From: Neorhodopirellula pilleata
GTDB lineage: Bacteria > Planctomycetota > Planctomycetia > Pirellulales > Pirellulaceae
NCBI RefSeq assembly: GCF_007859915.1
Contig: NZ_SJPM01000011.1
Coordinates: 62,001 to 126,000, forward strand
Direction: 5' to 3'
Length of the DNA stretch: 64,000 nucleotides
Positions 1-8,969 of this stretch are shown one piece after another. The notes under the pieces were generated by a model. It was not told the origin of the DNA. It did not search any database and saw only the letters and a list, made by a program, of their open reading frames with translations. Every line of letters begins with the position of its first letter. Positions within the stretch are counted from its first letter, which is position 1. The translations under genes and the position numbers were made by a program.

Positions 1-1965
1 AAGTATCTGGAGCTTGGCAAAAAAGTCGCCTTCGAATCATTCCGATTCAACTACAGCCCTCGACGAGAACTGACGACCGAACGCTCTGAAGTCGAGACAC
101 AAGTGAATGAATATGTACGAAACAATCTCGCGGACCTGGACCAGAAAATGGCCATGAAGAAAGCCGGGGCGACGTGGCAGGAAATGGGGTTCGAGGACGA
201 AGGCGATATGGAGATCATCTTTACGCAATGGGATTCCCGCGCGGAGATGCCTCGGCGTTACTTGCAGTATCCGCTGGTCGACGAAGGCGTCTATATCTGT
301 GATATCGCCAAATGGGTTGCGGCAGCGAGGCATCTCGATATCCGGGGTGAGTACATTGTTCGCATTCATGGCGGCGTTCGCGGCCAGCCGGATCCCCTTC
401 GCCAAATCATTCGCGTCTGGGACAACCACAGCACTCGCGGCACGGCGAGACTTACTGGTACGCCGGAGAATCCCGAAAGTGTGGAGATGCGATTTCGTCA
501 GCCGCTGAATCAGTCTTGGCTCCCTGTCAACGTCAGGGAAAATGTGCCGGAAAACACCATAAACACCTTGCGCGGCTACATCGACAAGGTTCAGGGTCGC
601 GGGGATCACATCGACCCAAGAGCCACTGTCTGGGTCGACTGGGTTGAGATCGAAGGGCCCTTCTATCCGGAGCAGCGCCCCAAGATTGAAGAGATCGTTT
701 TCCCCAACAGACCCACGGGACGAGGCAGCCCCTACATTTGGGACGATGCAAAGATTCCGGAGTTGATCGAGAAGTTTGCGTTCGAGGCGTTTCGTAGGAA
801 CCAGCCGGAACCGGACTACGTCGCGGGATTGCACGCCATTTTTCAACAGCACCGAGCGGAGGGCATGAGCCATCGCGATGCAATGACCGAGGTGATCGGA
901 ATTGTGCTCGCTTCTCCGGCGTTTCTGTTCTTGCAAGAAAAGTCGGATCGCAACGCACTCACCAACCGCGAATTGGCGATTCGCTTGTCGTATTTCCTGT
1001 GGAGCTGTCCTCCCGACGAAGAACTGTACGCCGCCGACCTGTCTGACACGGCCGTCTACGCCCAGCAAGTGGATCGCATGCTTGACGACCCGAAAGCTCA
1101 AGCGTTTCGTGATGGCTTCGTCAGTCAATGGGCTGAGTTCGACCGATACGATGCCATCACCATTGATCGACAGGAACATTTTCGATTCAACGAGGGTGTA
1201 CAGCAGGACGCCAAACGAGAGGTTCTCGAATTCTTCGGAACGTTGATCGATGAAAACTTGCCGGCAGCCAATCTCATCGACTCGGACTTCGTCACCATCA
1301 ATGCAGCTCTCGCCGCTCATTACGGCTTGGATTTTCCGGACACGAGGACCGACGAGTTTCTCAAGATTCGTTTGCCTGATGATTCGCCGCGTGGTGGTCT
1401 GATGACGCAGACCGCGTTTCTCGTGACGGGATCCAATGGTGAGCGATCGTCGCCGGTGATCCGCGGTGCGCTGATCATGGAAAAGTTGCTGCACGAGAAA
1501 CCCGCTCCGCCACCGCCCAACGTTCCCGAGCTGAGCGAAGCCTCCGCCGAGCCGAAGACGAACCGCGAGATGGTTGAACTGCACCAACAACGGGCGGTAT
1601 GTGCCTCGTGTCACAAGAAGATGGACGTGATCGGATTTGGTCTGGAGAACTTTGACACCACGGGGCAATGGCGGGATATCGAAAAAGTGGGCAGAAAGCC
1701 AGTCCCCATCGAACCCGGTGGAACGCTGCCGGATGGTTTGGCTTTCGATAGCGTGCAGGAATTGAAAAAGGTATTGCTCGCTCACGAAGACGCTTTGGCG
1801 CGAGAAGTACTCGAATCGATGCTCGCCTATGCCCTCGGCCGCACGGTCGAATTTTCCGATGCCGACGACGTCGACACGATGCTCGCCAAGCTGAAACCCG
1901 ACGACTACCGCGTCCGATCCATGATCCGAGAAATCGCCCTGAGTCCTCTGTTTAGAAAACCATGA
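1..1965 (+). CDS. DUF1592/DUF1588/DUF1585 planctomycete protein, 5' end missing
   Basis: The reading frame is already open at base 1, so the gene starts outside the window; the internal GTG at 103 is not taken as the start. The visible part ends with the DUF1592 block (LTNRELAIRLSYFLW, codons from about 958), the DUF1588 block (GGLMTQTAFLVTGSNGE and a CASCH heme-c-like CxxCH at about 1612) and a DUF1585-like C-terminus ending at a TGA. Complete family members usually begin with a cytochrome-c-like and DUF1587 region, which would lie upstream. These proteins are abundant in planctomycetes, are predicted to be exported, and have no firmly established function. They usually sit directly before a DUF1552 gene; here that partner lies at 3308, separated by a repeat array and a transposase gene. 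Confidence 0.9.
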   Translation, partial: KYLELGKKVAFESFRFNYSPRRELTTERSEVETQVNEYVRNNLADLDQKMAMKKAGATWQEMGFEDEGDMEIIFTQWDSRAEMPRRYLQYPLVDEGVYICDIAKWVAAARHLDIRGEYIVRIHGGVRGQPDPLRQIIRVWDNHSTRGTARLTGTPENPESVEMRFRQPLNQSWLPVNVRENVPENTINTLRGYIDKVQGRGDHIDPRATVWVDWVEIEGPFYPEQRPKIEEIVFPNRPTGRGSPYIWDDAKIPELIEKFAFEAFRRNQPEPDYVAGLHAIFQQHRAEGMSHRDAMTEVIGIVLASPAFLFLQEKSDRNALTNRELAIRLSYFLWSCPPDEELYAADLSDTAVYAQQVDRMLDDPKAQAFRDGFVSQWAEFDRYDAITIDRQEHFRFNEGVQQDAKREVLEFFGTLIDENLPAANLIDSDFVTINAALAAHYGLDFPDTRTDEFLKIRLPDDSPRGGLMTQTAFLVTGSNGERSSPVIRGALIMEKLLHEKPAPPPPNVPELSEASAEPKTNREMVELHQQRAVCASCHKKMDVIGFGLENFDTTGQWRDIEKVGRKPVPIEPGGTLPDGLAFDSVQELKKVLLAHEDALAREVLESMLAYALGRTVEFSDADDVDTMLAKLKPDDYRVRSMIREIALSPLFRKP

Positions 1966-1970
1966 CCCCA

Positions 1971-2343
1971 TCGTTTAACGGCAAGCCGTAGGCGACTGAG
2001 TAGTAGGAAATTATTTTGAGAGGCACCGACGCCTACGGCTAGCCGTTAAACAAAGCCAAGCCCATCGTTTAACGGCAAGCCGAAGGCGACCGAGTAGTAT
2101 GAAATTATTTTGAGAGGCACCGACGCCTGCGGCTAGCCGTTAAACAAGCCAACCCAATCGTTTAACGGCAAGCCGAAGGCGACTGAGTAGTAGGAAATTG
2201 TTTTGAGCTGCACCGACGCCTACGGCTAGCCGTTAAACAAGCCAACCCGATCGTTTAACGGCAAGCCGAAGGCGACTGAGTAGTAGGAAATTATTTTGAG
2301 AGACACCGACGCCTGCGGCTAGCCGTTAAACAAGCCAACCCAA
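1971..2343. repeat. Tandem array of four ~93-bp REP units
   Basis: Four head-to-tail units start at 1971, 2065, 2158 and 2251 (94, 93, 93 and 93 bp). Each opens with TCGTTTAACGGCAAGCCG, has a near-identical spacer (GAGTAGTAGGAAATT-like) and closes with the inverted arm GGCTAGCCGTTAAAC, followed by a short CAAGCCAACCC-like linker. Each unit can therefore fold into one long hairpin. Units differ at only a few positions, which points to recent amplification. The array starts right after the stop codon of the DUF1592 gene and leads into the RAYT gene. Confidence 0.93.
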
Positions 2344-2492
2344 TCGTTTAACGGCAAGCCGAAGGCGACGGTGTCCCAACAGCAACCTCCCAAAAAACAC
2401 TCGATATGAACCAAGACCGTCAGAGCTTGTATATGCCAATTGCGTTTAGGATGATGAGTAATGCACCGACGCCTGCGGCTTGCCGTTAAACG
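2344..2492. repeat. Fifth REP unit with a different, longer spacer
   Basis: The same left arm (TCGTTTAACGGCAAGCCG) begins at 2344 and the same right arm (GCCTGCGGCTTGCCGTTAAA) ends at about 2492, but the roughly 100 bp between them is unrelated to the spacer of the four upstream units. The right arm is read through by the upstream extension of the transposase frame. The promoter and ribosome-binding site of the transposase probably lie in or just after this unit. Confidence 0.85.
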
Positions 2493-2529
2493 AAAAACGA
2501 AACCCAATGAACAGGATAGGTCTAGCCGA

Positions 2530-3156
2530 ATGATCCACGGTTATCATGTCATCATGCCGATGTATGGGTTTTGGCTGCCGAACGACCCGCGGGGTTCGTG
2601 GTCAGACTTTGTTCGCCGCTGGGAAATTGCGAAATTCGGCACCAGCACCAAAACGCTTGAGCGAAGATCACTGAGCGAACTCTCGTCAGAGGAGCTCGAG
2701 ACACGGGACGCAGCCAAGCGAGCCTTGCAATACGACCCCGTCTCCGTCACGGGGCAGCAGGCGGTTTCCATTGCCAAGGGTTTTGCCACGCAGATTAGCA
2801 AGAGCAACTATACCGTCTGGGCGTGTTCTATCCTCCCCGAGCATACGCATCTGGTGATCGCCAGGCACACGTACAAAGTTGAGCAAATGGTTAACTTGCT
2901 CAAGGGCGCAGCAACACGTCAAATCGCTGAAGACCAACTTCATCCCTTTCAAGAGATCACGCCTGAAGGCGATCGTTTACCTCGGATGTGGGCCGCTCAC
3001 GAATGGAAGCAGTATCTCGACAGCGAACAAGCCATCGAACAGGCGATTGAGTATGTGGTGCAGAATCCGATCAAAGAGGATATACACGCTCAGCAATGGT
3101 CGTTCGTCACTCCGTTCGCTGGACTCAACACCGCTGGCTGGACCACCTACCACTAA
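2530..3156 (+). CDS. REP-associated tyrosine transposase (RAYT, Y1_Tnp/HUH family)
   Basis: A 208-residue protein of the single-strand HUH nuclease type. The HUH pair is visible as PEHTHLVI (His105, His107) and the nucleophile helix as AIEQAIEYVVQNPI (candidate Tyr175). RAYTs nick and join single-stranded REP palindromes and are thought to spread them. The frame is open from 2461, but its first residues (MHRRLRLAVK) are simply the translated REP arm, so I place the start at the ATG at 2530 (MIHGYHVIMPMYGF). REP palindromes flank it on both sides (1971-2492 and 3163-3286), as expected for a RAYT with cognate REPs. It sits between a DUF1592 gene and its DUF1552 partner. Confidence 0.85.
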   Translation: MIHGYHVIMPMYGFWLPNDPRGSWSDFVRRWEIAKFGTSTKTLERRSLSELSSEELETRDAAKRALQYDPVSVTGQQAVSIAKGFATQISKSNYTVWACSILPEHTHLVIARHTYKVEQMVNLLKGAATRQIAEDQLHPFQEITPEGDRLPRMWAAHEWKQYLDSEQAIEQAIEYVVQNPIKEDIHAQQWSFVTPFAGLNTAGWTTYH

Positions 3157-3162
3157 CCCAAC

Positions 3163-3286
3163 TCGTTTAACGGCAAGCCGCAGGCGACTCCGACCAAACA
3201 CACCCACAACCAATCAAATCGTTTAACGGCAAGCCGCAGGCGTCGACATACCTAGATGCACCGACGCCTGCGGCTAGCCGTTAAAC
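3163..3286. repeat. REP sequences downstream of the RAYT gene
   Basis: A lone left arm (TCGTTTAACGGCAAGCCGCA) begins at 3163, seven bases after the transposase stop. A complete 68-bp hairpin unit follows at 3219-3286: the same arm, a short spacer, then GCCTGCGGCTAGCCGTTAAA. The arms match apart from a central A/T difference. The unit ends about 20 bp before the DUF1552 start codon, so it lies in the untranslated region of that gene. Confidence 0.9.
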
Positions 3287-3307
3287 AATTTACATCAGGT
3301 ACCGACC

Positions 3308-4612
3308 ATGACCCACTTCATCACAAACTCGACCACACGCCGCTCGTTTCTACGCGCCGGCAGCTCAGTCATCGCGATACCTTTTTTGGAAACGTTTGCC
3401 AGTGCGGCTGCTTCCAACAAAACTCCGCCCAAACGTGTGATCTTTCTCGGTGGCGGCTTCGGCTTCACTGCGGACACCTTCTATCCGAAGCAGGCCGGAC
3501 GCTTTTCGGAGATTGGCCTTACCGAAGGACTTGCCCCGCTCCAGCGACATCAGGACGACATCACGATGGTCGCCAATATGACCAACATCGGTGCGACCGA
3601 TCCACATGGTGGCAGTGTTTCGTACCTGACGGGTGCGAACGTTGAAGGCACGCCGGGAAAACGGTTTCACAATTCGATCTCCTGTGATCAACTCATCGCG
3701 CGGCACCTGGGCAGCGACACGCGATTCGCATCGTTGACGCTGTCGGCGAACGAGGCCGATGGCGGACAGAATTCGGGGCACGGCAAGGGCCTGTCGCTCG
3801 CTTGGGACGACTCCGGCAATCCGATTCCGGGAATCAATCGGCCGATTGATTTGTACTTCACGCTATTCGCCAGCCGTGACGACGCACCGGATAAGGTTCA
3901 CGCCCGCTTGAAGGAAAAGCAGAGCATCTTGGACATCGTCAAGATCAATGCGGGCAGCATGAAACGAACGCTGGGCAAAGACGACCAAGACAAACTCGAT
4001 GAATATTTTACGGGCGTGCGGCAAGTCGAGACGGGGCTGGAGCGTCAGGCCAAGTGGGCTGACATTCCGAAACCCAATGCCCCCTTTGAAGCACCCGACG
4101 AGGGGCTGACGGGTGAAGAGGCGATCAAGTTGATGTACGACATGATGATCATCGCGTTGCAAACCGATGCCGTTCGCGTCGTGAGCTATCGACTGCCGGT
4201 GTGTTCCTTGCTGTCCAGTATCGGTATCAAGCTGCAGGCTCATTCCCTCAGTCATTATGGTTTTTCTCAACCACGCATTGATGCTTCGCGGCAGCGAGAT
4301 CAAAAATGCATGGGCCTGCTGGCTCATTTCATCGACCGCCTCAAGGAAGCCAAAGATATCGACGGCAGCCGCTTGTATGACAATTGCATTGTGAGCTATG
4401 GGACCAACATTCGCTCCGGTCATGAACTAAAGAATGTGCCGGCGATCCTTACCGGCGGTGGTGCGAAAGATATAAGACATGGAAGAAACATTGTCCTGCC
4501 AAAAGAGGACACGCCACTCGCCAACTACTGGCTCACGCTCATACAGCAAGCTGGTGTGCCGGTTGAACAGTTCAGTCACAGCACGGGAGTGATCTCGGAA
4601 CTATGCGGCTAA
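3308..4612 (+). CDS. DUF1552 family exported protein
   Basis: A 434-residue protein with a twin-arginine-like N-terminus (TTRRSFLRAGSSVIAIPFLE), followed by the DUF1552 hallmarks PKRVIFLGGGFGFTADTFYP and HGGSVSYLTG. The C-terminal region has the usual NCIVSYGTNIRSGHELKNVPAILTGG-type stretch. DUF1552 proteins are widespread in planctomycetes, normally encoded next to DUF1592 proteins, and are of unknown function, probably in the cell envelope or periplasm. The start ATG follows a REP hairpin by about 20 bp. The original pairing with the gene at 1-1965 appears to have been split by the RAYT module. Confidence 0.9.
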   Translation: MTHFITNSTTRRSFLRAGSSVIAIPFLETFASAAASNKTPPKRVIFLGGGFGFTADTFYPKQAGRFSEIGLTEGLAPLQRHQDDITMVANMTNIGATDPHGGSVSYLTGANVEGTPGKRFHNSISCDQLIARHLGSDTRFASLTLSANEADGGQNSGHGKGLSLAWDDSGNPIPGINRPIDLYFTLFASRDDAPDKVHARLKEKQSILDIVKINAGSMKRTLGKDDQDKLDEYFTGVRQVETGLERQAKWADIPKPNAPFEAPDEGLTGEEAIKLMYDMMIIALQTDAVRVVSYRLPVCSLLSSIGIKLQAHSLSHYGFSQPRIDASRQRDQKCMGLLAHFIDRLKEAKDIDGSRLYDNCIVSYGTNIRSGHELKNVPAILTGGGAKDIRHGRNIVLPKEDTPLANYWLTLIQQAGVPVEQFSHSTGVISELCG

Positions 4613-4633
4613 TGCGCAACTCGCCAAGACGCT

Positions 4634-4698
4634 TCGTTTAACGGTAAGCCGCAGGCGTCCGAGCAGCGCAGAATTCGCCTTCGGCTAGCCGTTAAACG
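4634..4698. repeat. Single REP hairpin
   Basis: A 65-bp inverted repeat with arms TCGTTTAACGGTAAGCCGCA and CGGCTAGCCGTTAAACG, of the same family as the array at 1971. It lies between the DUF1552 gene and the next gene, 22 bp after the stop codon, where it could also act as an mRNA 3'-end hairpin. Confidence 0.88.
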
Positions 4699-4739
4699 AG
4701 CAAAGAACCTCCACTACTCAAAGCAGAAGAAAATACGTC

Positions 4740-6701
4740 ATGAAACTAGCATTCGCCCTTCTGCTGATTCTCTTTCCAAATGCCATCGTGCATGCGAAAG
4801 AGGCTCAGCAGGCGATTCCGAAGAATGTCCAGGAACTTTGGGCGGACTATGAAGAACTGGATAAAAGCACTCCGCTGGAGGTCGAAGTTCTTAAAGAATG
4901 GGAGCAGGAGACCATCGTCTGTCGCATCGTTCGCTACCAGGTTGGTGTGTTCAAAGGCTCGCAATCACGAGTCGCTGCTTTTTATGCCTTTCCAAAAGGT
5001 GGAACGAATCTGCCAGCCCTTGTTCAGATTCATGGTGGTGGGCAATCCGCTTCACTCAATAGCGTCGTTACCTATGCCAAACGCGGCTATGCGAGCGTGT
5101 CGATCAATTGGGGCGGCAATGCAATGAATCTCGGTTCGGAGAACTGGGCTGGCCCGCAGACCGATTGGGGAAACCTCGATGCGACTCATCCACCCCAACG
5201 CGATCGCGTGAATCATTTTGCCGGACCGCTCACTCCGAACGAATTCACACTGGACAGCGTGGAGTCTCCTCGTAACAGCAATTGGTACGTCGTGCTTATT
5301 GCGGCCCGTCGTGCAATCTCGTTTCTGGAACAGCAACCTGAAGTGGACGCATCGCGCATCGGGGTCCATGGTCATTCGATGGGTGGGAAATTGACGACGA
5401 ACCTTGCCGGGATCGACAAGCGTATCAAGGCCGCAGTGCCGTCGTGTGGCGGTTCAGGGGATCTTGCGTTGGAGCAAACCGAGGTGCCCGGAGGAAAGAA
5501 AGACAAACTCGACCCGATGAGATTAGCTTGCGTATCGGACAACGCGTATATCCCGCTGATCACCTGCCCGATTCTTTGGTTGTCCCCCACGAACGATTTT
5601 CATGGCCATATCGATAACATGGCCTGGAATTGGCGAAACGTGCCCGACGACATCGTGCGATTCAGCATTTCGCCGCACCTCAATCACCGTCACGCCAGCG
5701 AAAACGCGTTAACGGAATATTTGTGGTTTGAACAGCATTTGAAAAATGCCGACTTCAAGATGCCGGAATCGCCGAAAGTCAAGCTTGATCTTAAAACCAC
5801 TCACGGCGTCCCCCAGTTCAGTGTCACGCCAGACACATCGCGATCGGTTCAGCGGGTAGATGTCTTCTATTCGATTGACCCTCATGCACTCACGCGCTTC
5901 TGGCGTGATGCGAAGGCAGTCCAAGTTGGAAAGGAATGGAAAGCCGACTGCCCAGTAATGTCGCACGATCAACCGATCTTCGCTTTCGCCAATGTCATTT
6001 ATGAGGTACCCGTTCCGTACCGAACCGGACCCCAGATGGCTGGCGTATCGACAGCCGACACCTATGTGATCAGCTCGCGAATGTTATGGGCGAGTCCAAG
6101 CGAACTGAAGTCGCCTGGTATCCAGGCCACAGACCGTCCCGATCGCTTGATCGATGACGGCTCACGAGGTTGGCACGACTGGTATCGACTGAATTGGGAC
6201 CATCGGCCGTTGTGGAGAGCGACCACACGCAAGCTTAAAGATGTCAAATGGCGAGGCCCCGATGGAGCCACGTTGAGCTTTGATGTCATCTGCGAAACCG
6301 ACAATCAACTCGTTCTTACGTTCAATTGCAATGCTTGGGGCGCTTTCAATCCCGGCCAACGACCAGTCGACTATACCGTTGTGAAGGAACTCAATGGTTC
6401 CCCGAAATGGCAGCGAGTGACGGTCAAGTGTGACGAGTTAACGGCAACAGACTCGAGCGTGATTGAACCACTCGAAAACTGGCGAACCGTCACGGAATTC
6501 ACCATCAGCCCGAGCGGCATCGTCGTTCGTGACGGATTGAAAGTCGATTCCGCAGGCCAACCGTGGCAGGGACCTCGAGAGATCCGAAATTTACGTTGGG
6601 AAGGTGGACAATACACGGGACAAGGAGCCACTGATGGCGAGGTCGATCCGCATGCATTTGACAGGAATTTTGATGACGCCATCACGAAGTCTTTGGAGTA
6701 G
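4740..6701 (+). CDS. Secreted alpha/beta hydrolase (acetyl xylan esterase/PhoPQ-activated-like)
   Basis: A 653-residue protein with a hydrophobic signal peptide (first ~19 residues, MKLAFALLLILFPNAIVHA). The alpha/beta hydrolase core shows an oxyanion-type HGGG (residues 98-101) and the nucleophile elbow GVHGHSMGG with Ser213. A second domain of about 300 residues follows without a motif I recognise; it may be beta-sandwich-like. The arrangement suggests an exported esterase acting on polysaccharide or sulfated-sugar substrates, but the substrate cannot be read from the sequence. It is a single gene flanked by a REP hairpin upstream and a telomere-like hairpin downstream. Confidence 0.75.
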   Translation: MKLAFALLLILFPNAIVHAKEAQQAIPKNVQELWADYEELDKSTPLEVEVLKEWEQETIVCRIVRYQVGVFKGSQSRVAAFYAFPKGGTNLPALVQIHGGGQSASLNSVVTYAKRGYASVSINWGGNAMNLGSENWAGPQTDWGNLDATHPPQRDRVNHFAGPLTPNEFTLDSVESPRNSNWYVVLIAARRAISFLEQQPEVDASRIGVHGHSMGGKLTTNLAGIDKRIKAAVPSCGGSGDLALEQTEVPGGKKDKLDPMRLACVSDNAYIPLITCPILWLSPTNDFHGHIDNMAWNWRNVPDDIVRFSISPHLNHRHASENALTEYLWFEQHLKNADFKMPESPKVKLDLKTTHGVPQFSVTPDTSRSVQRVDVFYSIDPHALTRFWRDAKAVQVGKEWKADCPVMSHDQPIFAFANVIYEVPVPYRTGPQMAGVSTADTYVISSRMLWASPSELKSPGIQATDRPDRLIDDGSRGWHDWYRLNWDHRPLWRATTRKLKDVKWRGPDGATLSFDVICETDNQLVLTFNCNAWGAFNPGQRPVDYTVVKELNGSPKWQRVTVKCDELTATDSSVIEPLENWRTVTEFTISPSGIVVRDGLKVDSAGQPWQGPREIRNLRWEGGQYTGQGATDGEVDPHAFDRNFDDAITKSLE

Positions 6702-6823
6702 ACAAACGCAGTCGGAAGATTTCGGAGTGCCAAGTCATTTTGAATTTCTAAGTGCGAATCGACCTGGCTTATCCGATGCGAAGCAGGTATCGCGATCCGA
6801 CGGTTTCGGCGCCCGCTGTTTTA

Positions 6824-6967
6824 AAACCTAAACCTAAACCTAAACTTAAACTTAAACTTAAACTTAAACTTAAACTTAAACTTAAACTTAAACTTAAACT
6901 ATTACGCGAGCGAAGCTCGCGATGGGAAGTTTAGGTTGAAGTTGAAGTTTAGGTTTAAGTTCAAACC
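6824..6967. repeat. Telomere-like hexamer repeat forming a large imperfect hairpin
   Basis: Three AAACCT units (6824-6841) run into nine AAACTT units (6842-6895) and a partial one. A perfect small hairpin follows, CGCGAGC-GAA-GCTCGCG (6905-6921). The segment 6927-6967 (AAGTTTAGGTTGAAGTTGAA and on) is complementary to the hexamers. The whole can fold back as a long stem capped by the GC-rich hairpin. It lies between the convergent ends of the esterase gene and the UbiD gene, so it may serve as a two-way terminator; that role is an inference. Confidence 0.85.
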
Positions 6968-7036
6968 AACCCGCCGGGTGTTCGTCGCAAAGCCTCCTCC
7001 ACCCAGCCTACTTTGCTGTCCTAAGTGAATCGGCCT

Positions 7037-8878
7037 TTACAGATACTTGGCCAATGCGTCATGGCGGGTTGCCCGGGCGTCGACTTTCTTGAGAGTCGCG
7101 GCATCTTCGATCAGCGGCGGGGCGTGATGCGGTTTGACTCTCGCATCAATCAACAGCGGACCGCGACATCCCCAATGCTTGTCGATCATCACTTCATCGA
7201 CTCCGCTCAGGTCGATCGCCGGGTTGCTCCGTGTGAACGTCAACCACAACCAGTTTTTCAAGTTTGCCGCCGCGAAGACCGAATCATCGCAGACCGTCAT
7301 GATCGACAATCCGGGTGGCAGATCGGAATGATTCAAGTCGTTGGACAGTCGTGCCATGTCATCGCGACTCGAGTCGCCGACATGTTTCGGTCCCGCAACG
7401 GCGAGCACACCGGGCATCACCAATCGAGGATTGCCAAAACCATCGGGCAATGAAAGATCGGCAGGGATCTCGGTCGCCAATTCCAACCGCGCCGGCCCCG
7501 TCGCCGCGATCACGACTTTGGAACCTTGGTTGAAACCGGTTCCGGAATAATCGAGCGTGTCGATCGTCGTTCGAGTATGAAAATGCAAGTCGCGTCGCCA
7601 ATCGACTCGCCGCAACACATGTTGGATGAATGCGCCGATGTCGTGAATCTTGAGTTGGCCGCTCGGATCGTCCGTGATCCACAAATACTTCGCTAGTGAC
7701 AATTGTCCGTTGCCCAAGATCGCGTTGGCTTGCGTTAACAACTCTTGAGGTTCGGCGGGCTTCAGATGCGGCATGTACCGCTCGCTGCCGATCGCCAACA
7801 ACAACGGATGAACCCCGGCCGCGTCGACCGCGTGAACTGCTTTGACCCCTGGGATCACCGTCGGGATGATCGGATCGGTCAATTCATGAATCAATTGACC
7901 GAACGTGGTGTCCTCTTGCGGCGGTCGACCCACGACGGTGAACGGCCAGATCGCATCCTTGCGATGCCAAACCCGATCGACTTGCATGAACGGGAATTCA
8001 TGTTTGAGCGAGTAGTAGCCCAAGTGATCACCGAACGGGCCTTCGGGCATCATCGCGGTCGGATCGATTCGACCTACGATGGCGAAATCCGCGTCGGCGT
8101 AAACGGGCGCATGCGAGTCGCCCGCCGAACGAACCATCCGCGTGCGTCGGCCCGCGAGCGCACCGGCAAACGTCAGTTCGGTCAGCCCTTCGGGCAGCGG
8201 CATCACGGCGGCGAGACTCATCGCCGGCGAACCCCCAACGGTGATCGCGACGCGTAATGGCTCGCTACGGTCGATCGCGGCCCGGTGATGAACGCCGATG
8301 CCGCGGTGGATTTGGTAATGCAAGCCGACTTGCGAGTCAGGGTCATATTCGTTGCCTGATAACTGGACGCGGTACATTCCCAAATTCACACGCATCAAAT
8401 TGCCGGGCGCCAACGGGTCGCTGCTGAGCACCTGCGGCAACGTCACGAAAGCGCCACCGTCGTCGGGCCAACATTTCAACTGCGGCAATTCGGCCAGACC
8501 GCACGAGGAGGCCGTAACCGGTCCCGAACGGACGAATCGCGGTAGCATGGTGAGCGCCGTCAACGGCACACCGGCGTACCGAAACGGACGTTTGGGAAGC
8601 GCCGAGGGGTCCAGCTTCACTTCGATCAATCGCCGCACCGATTCGATCGTATCACGAAACAGATACGTCGCTTGGTCGAGCGACGCGAACAGGTTCGAAG
8701 CCATCGGGAAGCGACAGCCGCGAACGTTCGAGAAAAACAATCCCGGTCCGCCGTTGGCATAAACCCGGCGCTGAATCTCCGCCATTTCCAAATGCGGATC
8801 GACTTCGTCGGTGACCTCGATCAATCGGCCGCCGTCACGCAGATCATTGACGACGTCGCGGGTGCTACGGTGTTTCAA
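7037..8878 (-). CDS. UbiD family decarboxylase
   Basis: A 613-residue protein with UbiD-family features throughout: an N-terminal STRDVVNDLRDGGRLIEVTDEVDPHLEMAEI, the block NVRGCRFPMASNLF, and the active-site region PEGPFGDHLGYYSLKHEFP. UbiD enzymes are prenylated-FMN-dependent (de)carboxylases; members act in ubiquinone or menaquinone synthesis or on aromatic acids. The acidic residue after PFG is Asp rather than the Glu of fungal Fdc1. No UbiX (prenyltransferase supplying the cofactor) is in the window. The start appears to be a TTG at 8878; no better ATG is near. It lies 91 bp downstream of tyrS on the same strand. The substrate cannot be assigned. Confidence 0.85.
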   Translation of the reverse strand: MKHRSTRDVVNDLRDGGRLIEVTDEVDPHLEMAEIQRRVYANGGPGLFFSNVRGCRFPMASNLFASLDQATYLFRDTIESVRRLIEVKLDPSALPKRPFRYAGVPLTALTMLPRFVRSGPVTASSCGLAELPQLKCWPDDGGAFVTLPQVLSSDPLAPGNLMRVNLGMYRVQLSGNEYDPDSQVGLHYQIHRGIGVHHRAAIDRSEPLRVAITVGGSPAMSLAAVMPLPEGLTELTFAGALAGRRTRMVRSAGDSHAPVYADADFAIVGRIDPTAMMPEGPFGDHLGYYSLKHEFPFMQVDRVWHRKDAIWPFTVVGRPPQEDTTFGQLIHELTDPIIPTVIPGVKAVHAVDAAGVHPLLLAIGSERYMPHLKPAEPQELLTQANAILGNGQLSLAKYLWITDDPSGQLKIHDIGAFIQHVLRRVDWRRDLHFHTRTTIDTLDYSGTGFNQGSKVVIAATGPARLELATEIPADLSLPDGFGNPRLVMPGVLAVAGPKHVGDSSRDDMARLSNDLNHSDLPPGLSIMTVCDDSVFAAANLKNWLWLTFTRSNPAIDLSGVDEVMIDKHWGCRGPLLIDARVKPHHAPPLIEDAATLKKVDARATRHDALAKYL

Positions 8879-8969
8879 CGGGTTGGCTCACGGGGACGGG
8901 GAGGTGAATCGGTACTGTAGATTGACCGGATATCCTCCGCCATCGGCAACCAATTGCAAAATGACCGGC

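Noticed and set aside
37..1971. 644-codon open frame on the minus strand
   Set aside because: It is antisense to the clear DUF1592/DUF1588 coding frame and has no recognisable domain; it is a codon-bias shadow.
1971..2343. CRISPR-like regular array
   Set aside because: The units are about 93 bp, inverted repeats with near-identical spacers; there are no cas genes, and spacers are not unique.
6752..6934. Open frame coding for a KPKPKLKLKL peptide
   Set aside because: It is simply the hexamer repeat read as codons; no start context or homology.
6824..6967. A true linear-replicon telomere
   Set aside because: The repeat is internal, flanked by ordinary convergent genes on both sides, and has a complementary second arm.
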